Source: Megamonas hypermegale_A (GTDB lineage: Bacteria; Bacillota; Negativicutes; Selenomonadales; Selenomonadaceae). From it: a DNA stretch of 16,482 nt. The DNA is taken from NCBI RefSeq assembly GCF_030371585.1, contig NZ_JAUDCE010000041.1; one strand, 5' to 3'. The notes beneath the pieces were generated by a model that saw only the letters and a program-made list of their open reading frames with translations, had not been told where the DNA came from and ran no database searches. Both the position numbers and the translations under genes were made by a program. How positions within the stretch are numbered: the first letter of the stretch is position 1; each line of letters starts with the position of its first letter. Of this stretch, positions 7,319 to 13,333 are shown piece by piece.

Positions 7319-7543
7319 TTATGCAATCTGAGTAACTGTTATTTTAGCTGCATCAGATAAACGAATAGACATATTAAAAGAACGCACGGATACAGCGAGC
7401 GGGTCGCCGAGCGGCGCAGAACGCAGAACTTTTACTTTTGTTCCTTTTACCATGCCCATGCTCATAAGGCGTTCCTTCAGTTCAGAAGCTTCAATAGCTT
7501 CAACCCTAACAACCATTCCCGGTTTGGCATCTTTCAGAGTCAT
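7319..7543 (-). CDS. feoA: Ferrous iron transport protein A
   Basis: 74 residues with the SH3-like FeoA fold: MTLKDAKPGMVVRVEAIEA, then LKERLMSMGMVKGTKVKVL, LGDPLAVSVRSFNMSIR and a short end. FeoA is a small cytosolic protein that works with FeoB during iron uptake. TAGGAGG lies 10 nt before the ATG at 7543. It is the first gene of the minus-strand metal operon, directly behind a consensus promoter and Fur-like boxes. Confidence 0.95.
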   Translation of the reverse strand: MTLKDAKPGMVVRVEAIEASELKERLMSMGMVKGTKVKVLRSAPLGDPLAVSVRSFNMSIRLSDAAKITVTQIA

Positions 7544-7562
7544 TAGAAGTCATCCTCCTATC

Positions 7563-7621
7563 TCAAAATAATTATCATTAATACAATATACTAATAATCA
7601 TTATATCGATAATAATTATTA
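7563..7621 (-). promoter_or_regulatory. Three Fur-box-like sites in the feoA leader
   Basis: Compared with the 7-1-7 Fur consensus TGATAATnATTATCA, three 15-bp sites match: 7563-7577 (12 of 14 on the minus strand), 7592-7606 (11 of 14) and 7607-7621 (12 of 14). The last two are adjacent. All lie downstream of the -10 and upstream of the feoA ribosome site, where bound iron-Fur would block transcription. A further match (12 of 14) is at 7674-7688, just upstream of the -35. Any AT-rich region scores partly by chance, but the clustering around a feo promoter supports Fur. Confidence 0.7.
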
Positions 7622-7638
7622 CTTCTATTGATAACTGC

Positions 7639-7667
7639 ATTATATAGCAAATAATAATACATGTCAA
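7639..7667 (-). promoter_or_regulatory. Consensus sigma-70-type promoter for feoA
   Basis: On the minus strand: -35 TTGACA (7667-7662), a 17-bp spacer, -10 TATAAT (7644-7639). Both hexamers are perfect consensus. Predicted start near 7632, about 90 nt before the feoA ATG. It is probably very strong when derepressed and silenced by Fur when iron is plentiful. Confidence 0.85.
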
Positions 7668-7725
7668 TAATAATGATAAATATTTTCATAAAAATTGCAG
7701 GAAAGTTCTGTTCAGTATATTATAT

Positions 7726-7734
7726 TGGTATAAT
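7726..7734 (+). promoter_or_regulatory. Extended -10 promoter for the helicase gene
   Basis: TGGTATAAT is an extended -10 with a perfect TATAAT at 7729-7734 and no good -35 at the expected distance. It lies 22 bp before the start at 7757, so the leader would be short. It is divergent from the feoA promoter, with a Fur-like site at 7674-7688 between them. Confidence 0.55.
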
Positions 7735-7756
7735 AATTCTAAAAACGAGGTTCTTT

Positions 7757-10600
7757 ATGAATAAATCATCCGACGAATTCATGCAAAATACAGCTGGCGG
7801 CAATATCAACAGCAGTGTTTTGCAACCTAAATTTATTTTCAACGATTATAACAGCGGCTTTAATCTTCTGACTGAGCTGCAAAAGGAACTTATAAGCTGT
7901 GAAGAGTTTTATTTCTCCGTGGCTTTTATCACGCAGAGCGGCCTTATCTGCCTAAAAGAAGTTCTGGCCCACTTAAATAAAAAAAACATCAAAGGCTGTA
8001 TTCTGACTACGGATTATCTGTGTTTCACCGAGCCGAAAGCGTTGCGCGAACTACAGCAGTTTGCCAATCTGGAAATACGCATCTATACGCAAGGCAATTT
8101 TCATACAAAAGGATATATTTTCCGCCACGCCGATTATTATTCGCTGATTATCGGTAGCAGCAATCTGACGCAGGGTGCGCTTAAAGCCAATAAGGAATGG
8201 AATTTAAAAGTCAGTTCAACAGAGCAGGAAGCATTCTGCCGGGATACATTGCAGGAATTTCGGCGCATGTGGGAAAATGCTGTGCCGCTGACAGACGAGT
8301 GGCTGCGCGGCTATGGGGAGCATTACCGGCAAAAGCAAAAAAGTTTTCCTGTAAAGCAGCCGTTTCCCGCTAAATTTGCACCGAATAAAATGCAGACGGA
8401 AGCACTCGCTTCACTGGAAAAACTGCGCCAATCGGGACAGACGAAAGCGTTGCTCATCTCCGCCACCGGCACGGGCAAAACGTATCTTGCCGCCTTCGCT
8501 GTACAGAAATCCGCGCCGCGCCGAGTTTTATTTCTCGTACATCGCGAGCAGATTTTAAAGCAGGCTGCGCAGACTTTTCAACATGTTCTCGGCAATATCG
8601 ATATCGGTTTTTTATCGGGAACGCATAAAGATTTTGCCGCGCCGTATCTTTTTTCTACCGTTTCCATGCTGACGAAAGAAGAAATTATGACGCAATTCGC
8701 GCCGACGTATTTTGACTATATCATTATCGACGAAACACATCGCGCCGGCGCAGCAAGCTACCGCAAAATCCTCGACTATTTCCGGCCGCAGTTTTTACTG
8801 GGTATGACGGCGACACCGAGCCGCAGCGACGGCTTCGATATTTATAAACTTTTCGACTACAATATCGCTTATGAAATTCATCTGAAAGAAGCCATGCAGG
8901 AGGATATGCTCTGCCCTTTCCACTATTTCGGCATAACGGATATCACGATTGGCGGCAGGGAAATTGATGACGTTTCCGCATTTACTGAACTAACAGCTGA
9001 TGCTCGCGTCGAACATATTATCGGCAAAGCGCAGTTTTACGGCTGGTGCGGCGAGCGCGTCAAAGGACTCGTATTCTGCCGCAATATCGAAGAAGCACGC
9101 CTTTTATCGCAAAAATTCAACGATAAAGGATTTTTCACTGCCGCACTGTGCGGCGAGGACAGACAGGAAACGCGCGAGACGGCTATTTCCCGCCTGGAGC
9201 AAGACAAGCGGCGCGGCGGGCTCGATTATATTTTTACGGTGGATATCATGAATGAAGGCATCGACATTCCTGCCGTAAATCAGGTAATCATGCTGCGCCC
9301 GACGAAATCCTCCATCATCTTCGTACAACAGATGGGCCGGGGACTGCGCAAATATCCGCATAAGGATTACGTCGTAATTCTTGATTTCATCGGCAATTAT
9401 CAGAACAATTTCCTGATACCGATTGCACTGTTCGGCGACACTTCCTACAACAAAGACACAATTCGCCGCTGCGTTGCGGAAGGCAGCCGCCTTTTGCCCG
9501 GCTGTTCCACGATAAATTTCGACGAAATCTCCCGCCAGAAAATTTATAACGCCATCGACAGCGCCCGTCTCAGTGATGCGCTACTGCTGAAAAACGAATA
9601 TCTAAATCTGAAGCAGAAACTCGGCCGTATCCCGCGCCTTGACGATTTCGCCAAATTCGGCAGTATCAGTATTATAAAATTCTTTGACAAATTCGGCTCC
9701 TATCATCATTTCCTGCAAAAATACGATAAGGATTATACTATCCAGCTGACGGCCGAACAGGAAGAAATCTTTGCTTTTGTCTGCCGCCGTTTTGCCAAAG
9801 GCAAACGCATTTTCGAGATACTGGCATTGCAAATACTGCTCGATACGCCGCATAAAATTTTAGCCGAACTGCAAAACACCCTGCTGGCGGATTATCATCA
9901 CGCTTTAACGGAAAACGAAACAATCTCCGTTATCAATAATTTGACGAATGAATTCACGATTGCCAACGAGCGGGAAAAATACCGCCACTGCGTATTTATT
10001 GAGCCGCAAAATAACGATTTTGCCATTGCCGCCAATTTTGCACAGCATTTACAGTCGGCCGATTTTAAACATCTGCTGCGAGAAACTCTCGCCTTTGCAC
10101 AGCAGCAGTATAAACAACATTATGTCAATCATTATCGTGAAACAAATCTCGTTTTATATGAAAAATACACCTATGAAGAAGTGTGCCACCTTCTGAATTG
10201 GCCCGGCAAAATCAATCCGAACGCCATGGCGGGATACTTTTACGAAAAAAATACCCGCACCATGCCGGTATTCATCAACTACATTCCGCCGGATAAGAAA
10301 CGGGTCGATTATGCCAATGAATTTCTTGACAACAATTTAATCACGGCGTATTCCAAAGCCAACCGCAAACTGAATTCGAGCGACGCCCGCCATATTTATA
10401 ACGCCGCGCAGGAGCAGAACAAATTATATCTGTTTGTCCGCAAGCCGAATGAAGATAAAGAGGCGAAAGAATTTTACTTTCTCGGTGAAATCTCCGCTGT
10501 CGGTAAGCCGGAATACGCGCCGAAATACAACGGCTTTAAAATCATCTACAAACTGCATACGCCGGTACGCGACGATATCTTTGATTATTTCCTGCATTAA
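7757..10600 (+). CDS. PLD-like nuclease domain, superfamily II helicase and DUF3427 fusion protein
   Basis: 947 residues. The N-terminus (about 20-200) is a phospholipase-D-like domain: FHTKGYIF (about 115), then IIGSSNLTQGALKANKEW. It has the HxK pair but not a clear Asp of the full HKD motif. Next is a superfamily II helicase core: Walker A SATGTGKT (about 235), DETH box (about 325), GMTATPSR (about 349) and motif VI QQMGRGLRK (about 525). The last about 250 residues fit the DUF3427 type (VFINYIPP, YSKANRKLNSSDARHIYNA, FLGEISAV). This architecture is widespread, probably acts on DNA, and is often scattered among defence or repair genes; its actual role is not established here. Start chosen because GAGG lies 6 nt before ATG 7757; the ORF open from 7661 would run through the promoter region. 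It is transcribed away from feoA. Confidence 0.9.
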   Translation: MNKSSDEFMQNTAGGNINSSVLQPKFIFNDYNSGFNLLTELQKELISCEEFYFSVAFITQSGLICLKEVLAHLNKKNIKGCILTTDYLCFTEPKALRELQQFANLEIRIYTQGNFHTKGYIFRHADYYSLIIGSSNLTQGALKANKEWNLKVSSTEQEAFCRDTLQEFRRMWENAVPLTDEWLRGYGEHYRQKQKSFPVKQPFPAKFAPNKMQTEALASLEKLRQSGQTKALLISATGTGKTYLAAFAVQKSAPRRVLFLVHREQILKQAAQTFQHVLGNIDIGFLSGTHKDFAAPYLFSTVSMLTKEEIMTQFAPTYFDYIIIDETHRAGAASYRKILDYFRPQFLLGMTATPSRSDGFDIYKLFDYNIAYEIHLKEAMQEDMLCPFHYFGITDITIGGREIDDVSAFTELTADARVEHIIGKAQFYGWCGERVKGLVFCRNIEEARLLSQKFNDKGFFTAALCGEDRQETRETAISRLEQDKRRGGLDYIFTVDIMNEGIDIPAVNQVIMLRPTKSSIIFVQQMGRGLRKYPHKDYVVILDFIGNYQNNFLIPIALFGDTSYNKDTIRRCVAEGSRLLPGCSTINFDEISRQKIYNAIDSARLSDALLLKNEYLNLKQKLGRIPRLDDFAKFGSISIIKFFDKFGSYHHFLQKYDKDYTIQLTAEQEEIFAFVCRRFAKGKRIFEILALQILLDTPHKILAELQNTLLADYHHALTENETISVINNLTNEFTIANEREKYRHCVFIEPQNNDFAIAANFAQHLQSADFKHLLRETLAFAQQQYKQHYVNHYRETNLVLYEKYTYEEVCHLLNWPGKINPNAMAGYFYEKNTRTMPVFINYIPPDKKRVDYANEFLDNNLITAYSKANRKLNSSDARHIYNAAQEQNKLYLFVRKPNEDKEAKEFYFLGEISAVGKPEYAPKYNGFKIIYKLHTPVRDDIFDYFLH

Positions 10601-10618
10601 AAAGTAAGCTGATTTTTA

Positions 10619-10720
10619 TTGCAAAATCAGGTGAATATGCTATATCAAAAGTGCATAAGGTTAAAAAGTTCAACATGAACAGCAAAACCCCGAAGAGGTG
10701 CTACTCTCCGGGGTTTTTTT
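10619..10720 (+). ncRNA. Candidate small RNA unit, copy 1 (promoter plus terminator)
   Basis: A -35-like TTGCAA (10619-10624), a 16-bp spacer and a -10-like TATATC (10641-10646) with an upstream TGC extension predict a start near 10653. An intrinsic terminator follows at 10684-10720: stem 10684-10697 with 10704-10717, one A-C mismatch, then T7. The RNA would be about 68 nt with no ORF of note. It is homologous along its whole length to a second unit at 16234-16336, the two bracketing the MBL/GrpE-like/Hsp70 module. The terminator also ends helicase transcription. The sRNA call is inference; the unit may simply be a terminator with a leftover promoter. A separate 8-bp hairpin (10609-10616 with 10623-10630) overlaps the -35 in this copy only. 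Confidence 0.45.
10684..10720 (+). terminator. Intrinsic terminator downstream of the helicase gene
   Basis: Stem of AAAACCCCG and AGAG against CTCT and CGGGGTTTT with one internal mismatch and a 6-nt loop, followed by a run of T. Strong GC core and T-tail. Confidence 0.85.
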
Positions 10721-10752
10721 ACGTTATAGTCGCATAATAAAAATTTATATTG

Positions 10753-10815
10753 TATAATTATGGTATGCCTTGCATATTATTTTCCACGCCGCAAAGTATG
10801 TTTTGCGGTGTTTTT
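10753..10815 (+). promoter_or_regulatory. Putative promoter and leader attenuator hairpin before the MBL gene
   Basis: A perfect -10, TATAAT, is at 10753-10758 but has no convincing -35. About 30 bp downstream is a hairpin, CCGCAAA (10789-10795) with TTTGCGG (10802-10808), extendable by three pairs including one G-U, followed by TTTT. It looks like a short intrinsic terminator inside the leader of the MBL gene, roughly 90 bp before the coding start. This is consistent with attenuation, or with termination of upstream readthrough. Confidence 0.45.
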
Positions 10816-10892
10816 ACATATTGATTAAATCGTTGTGCCGATGAATATTATTTTAAAGCAACATGATAACAATCAACGCAATGTGTTACATA

Positions 10893-10909
10893 AAGGAGGG
10901 ATTATTATT
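10893..10909 (+). promoter_or_regulatory. Strong Shine-Dalgarno placed in front of an AUU codon
   Basis: AAAGGAGGG at 10892-10900 is the best ribosome site in this part of the window. Seven nt after its GGAGG is the in-frame ATT at 10907; two more ATT codons precede it at 10901 and 10904. No ATG or GTG stands at a usable distance in frame: the next in-frame ATG is 10931, about 31 nt away, and the upstream ATG 10835 lacks a ribosome site. An out-of-frame ATG at 10881 lies before the site. Confidence 0.5.
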
Positions 10910-12064
10910 AAACGAAAAGAAATACAATTCATGGCGCTGGGCGGCGGACAGCGAGTCGGTGCCAGCTGTTATTTTTTGCGGCTCGGTGAAAATAACATTC
11001 TGCTCGACTGCGGTATCGGCTTTGAAAAATCGTATCGGGTAAATCCCGTACTGAATGCCCTGTTCACCATTCCGGAAATGTACAGCCTGTCGCAGCTTTC
11101 GGAAATCTATATATCGCACGCCCACCTCGACCACAGCGGCTATCTGCCGGAGCTTATCAAGTCGGTAAAGCATGGCAAGATATACATGACGGCCGCTACG
11201 AAAATATTTTTAAAAAATCAGTATAATGACAAAAATTATCTTGACATCATGCACTACAATCCACGTGCACTGCCTTACAGCATCACCGATTTTGAAAAAT
11301 ACGCCGCCACTGTGAACTACATGCAGCAAATTCCCTTTAAGAATTATACAGCCGCTTTCTACGAAGCCGGTCATATTCCCGGGGCGATGATGGTACTGTT
11401 TGAATACGGCGGCAGGAAAATTCTCTATTCCGGCGATTATTCCCTGCACGAAACGCCGCTGACTGGAAATTGCCAAATTCCCGACACGGATATCGATATT
11501 CTGATACTGTGCGGCATTCACGCCAAACATCCGCGCCACAGCGCCGTCAGTGAATCATTGAAATACCAGAAGTACGAAATGCTGTACTATTTAAACAGCG
11601 GGTACAATATCTACTGCTACGTGCCGCAGCTCAGCAAAGGCGTGGAAATGCTCACTCTGCTTAATACACAATTGAGTGAAGACATCAATATCTACATTGA
11701 CGAAAAAATCTATGCCGTCGTCGGCGGTCTGGAAAATTTAAACCGGCAGATTTTGCGGAAAAACAATTACTGTCTGTCATCTCAAACGCCGCCGAGCGGC
11801 AGGCATATTATCCTGAGCACGCGCAGACGGCGCAGTGTGCCCGTATGGTACAAATATATAAACGGCGATTTTTCTCTGCATGATTCATTTGACGAAACGA
11901 TAGACTTCATTAAAAAAGTAAATCCGAAAATGGCCGTGATAGTGCACAGCCCGGGGTTTGACAGTCCCGCTGTCGAAACGGTCGAGCAGTATCTCATGTT
12001 CGATGCGCAGTGCCGCACGCAGTTCATTTTTCCGGAAGAACAGCAACTGTATATTTTAGGTTAA
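10907..12064 (+). CDS. Beta-CASP-like metallo-beta-lactamase-fold protein
   Basis: About 385 residues from the AUU codon chosen here (409 if started at ATG 10835, 377 from ATG 10931). The first strand, KEIQFMALGGGQRVGASCYF, is needed for the MBL fold, so ATG 10931 would cut it. Metal site: SHAHLDHSGYL (His71, His73, Asp75, His76), GHIPGAM (His156), YSGDYS (Asp177). Beta-CASP-type end: SLHDSFDETIDFI (His325) and KMAVIVHSPGFD (His347). The family's acidic motif A, normally within an EsTYG-like block, appears as DILILCGIHAKHPRH with Cys where the acid should be. Relatives include RNA-processing nucleases, so a nuclease role is plausible but the altered motif leaves activity open. First gene of the three-gene module. 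Confidence 0.8.
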   Translation: MKRKEIQFMALGGGQRVGASCYFLRLGENNILLDCGIGFEKSYRVNPVLNALFTIPEMYSLSQLSEIYISHAHLDHSGYLPELIKSVKHGKIYMTAATKIFLKNQYNDKNYLDIMHYNPRALPYSITDFEKYAATVNYMQQIPFKNYTAAFYEAGHIPGAMMVLFEYGGRKILYSGDYSLHETPLTGNCQIPDTDIDILILCGIHAKHPRHSAVSESLKYQKYEMLYYLNSGYNIYCYVPQLSKGVEMLTLLNTQLSEDINIYIDEKIYAVVGGLENLNRQILRKNNYCLSSQTPPSGRHIILSTRRRRSVPVWYKYINGDFSLHDSFDETIDFIKKVNPKMAVIVHSPGFDSPAVETVEQYLMFDAQCRTQFIFPEEQQLYILG

Positions 12065-12206
12065 ATGTTTTACTAATATAACCCGTTGTGCTAGTAAAAC
12101 ATTGAGCCTACAAGCAGTATAATAGTTTATATTCAGTGAGGTTAAGTGCCAACATCGAATGAATATAAACTATTATACTGCTTTGGAAAATCAACTAACA
12201 CAACGG
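12064..12206 (+). promoter_or_regulatory. Interlocking inverted repeats between the MBL and GrpE-like genes, candidate structured RNA element
   Basis: Three inverted repeats fill most of this 180-bp spacer. IR1: 12064-12075 with 12092-12103, 12 bp perfect, starting on the last base of the MBL stop codon. IR2: 12083-12095 with 12194-12206, 13 bp with one mismatch. IR3: 12112-12135 with 12160-12183, 24 bp perfect with a 24-nt loop. IR2's left arm lies in the loop and right stem of IR1, so IR1 and IR2 exclude one another, while IR2 encloses IR3. None is followed by a T-run. A TATAAT at 12212-12217 just after IR2 may be an internal -10, without a good -35. Could be an RNA switch, a processing site or a DNA operator. 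Confidence 0.6.
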
Positions 12207-12244
12207 ATTAATATAATATATATCAACAGAAAGGATAAATTACA

Positions 12245-13333
12245 ATGATTAATACCAAATCTCCGAAATTCCGGCAATTTTTAGACAGTATCCATGCTGA
12301 AATCGAAAGCAAGAAACGGCGCACGCAAAATGACGATACGAGCTACGTCACCGAAAACCGCCTATTGAAACTGGTCATGGAAAAGCCGCATTTGGGACCG
12401 CGCGCCTGGTGCAATATCATGGGCGAGCGCTACGGCTGTTCGCTGGATATCGACACGGTGATTTCCGTCCTGCGCTCCACTTATCCCCGCCTGAATACGC
12501 CGGGCGACCGCGATAAAATTCTGCCGCTCGTAAAGGAAGCCGCCGACGCATTCATTAAAGGGCTGAACAGCGGCAAGACGGAGGATTACAAGGATTTTCG
12601 CAAAAAACGCAATGCGATTTTCAACTCCGGCAAAAGTTTTCCGCGCCTAATCTGTCTGATGATTTTCCACAGATGTCCGGAAATGAACGCATTGGGCGAC
12701 GGCAATACGGTGGAAAATTTCCGCGACGCGCTTTCCAAATACGTCATGTACGGTCTATCCGATGCACTGGCCGATTATTGCGGCGATGTAAAAACGAATA
12801 CGGCTGCACCGCAAAGCGGCAAAAGGGACAAAACAAATACAATAGAGCTGCAGCAGCGCATAACACATCTGGAAGCGGCGCTGGAGCGCGCCAATATGAT
12901 GCTGCAGGATTTGCAGGATGAGTTCGATGAACAGCTTTCTGAGACGAAAATTCAGGAAATGACCGTATTTTTCGCCAAACTCAACTCCGATAAATACGGC
13001 TGTATTCTCGATTTGCTCTTGCAGGTGCGCAAAGGAATTAATCAGCTGAAAAAACAGCATGTTGCACTGCCCCCGGAAATCAGCGGACTGTTTATCTTAA
13101 TTCAAAAAATGACGCAGTTTGTCATCGACAACCATATCGACCCGATTATGAAGCCGGGTTCGCGCCGCATGATAAAAGCCGGTGAAGCGGAACTGTGCGA
13201 TTATGAAGGTTCGCCATTTATGGACAAAAACGAAGAAAAACAAATCGAAGTTTTCTCACCGGGCTGGGTATACAAAGATAAGGACATTCGGATTTCCCGA
13301 CCGAGAATAAAGGAAGTGACCAAAGATGAATAA
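12245..13333 (+). CDS. Coiled-coil protein with GrpE-like C-terminal domain, probable Hsp70 partner
   Basis: 362 residues, cytosolic, no signal peptide. The N-terminal about 190 residues are a helical domain I do not recognise (RLLKLVMEKPHLGPRAWCNIMG, then KDFRKKRNAIFNSGKSFPRL). Then comes a coiled coil (about 199-238: IELQQRITHLEAALERANMM), helices to about 295, and a small C-terminal domain: HIDPIMKPGSR, YEGSPF, FSPGWVYKDKDI, ISRPRIKEV. That order (long helix, then a beta domain ending in GW/GY...D..I.RP.+V/I+V) resembles GrpE, where the matching end is GY...D+V+RPA.V.V. Its stop overlaps the Hsp70 start by 8 nt. I infer a dedicated nucleotide exchange or adaptor protein for the Hsp70. AAAGGA precedes the ATG by about 10 nt. 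Confidence 0.8.
   Translation: MINTKSPKFRQFLDSIHAEIESKKRRTQNDDTSYVTENRLLKLVMEKPHLGPRAWCNIMGERYGCSLDIDTVISVLRSTYPRLNTPGDRDKILPLVKEAADAFIKGLNSGKTEDYKDFRKKRNAIFNSGKSFPRLICLMIFHRCPEMNALGDGNTVENFRDALSKYVMYGLSDALADYCGDVKTNTAAPQSGKRDKTNTIELQQRITHLEAALERANMMLQDLQDEFDEQLSETKIQEMTVFFAKLNSDKYGCILDLLLQVRKGINQLKKQHVALPPEISGLFILIQKMTQFVIDNHIDPIMKPGSRRMIKAGEAELCDYEGSPFMDKNEEKQIEVFSPGWVYKDKDIRISRPRIKEVTKDE

Noticed and set aside
7661..7756. Upstream start for the helicase
   Set aside because: It would place codons over the -35 of feoA, a Fur-like box and the gene's own -10; ATG 7757 has the ribosome site.
12112..12183. 24-bp stem as an intrinsic terminator
   Set aside because: No T-run follows the stem on either strand, and the 24-nt loop is too large.
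12064..12206. Retron or diversity-generating element RNA
   Set aside because: Outer repeats enclosing a hairpin recall a retron RNA, but no reverse transcriptase is in the window.
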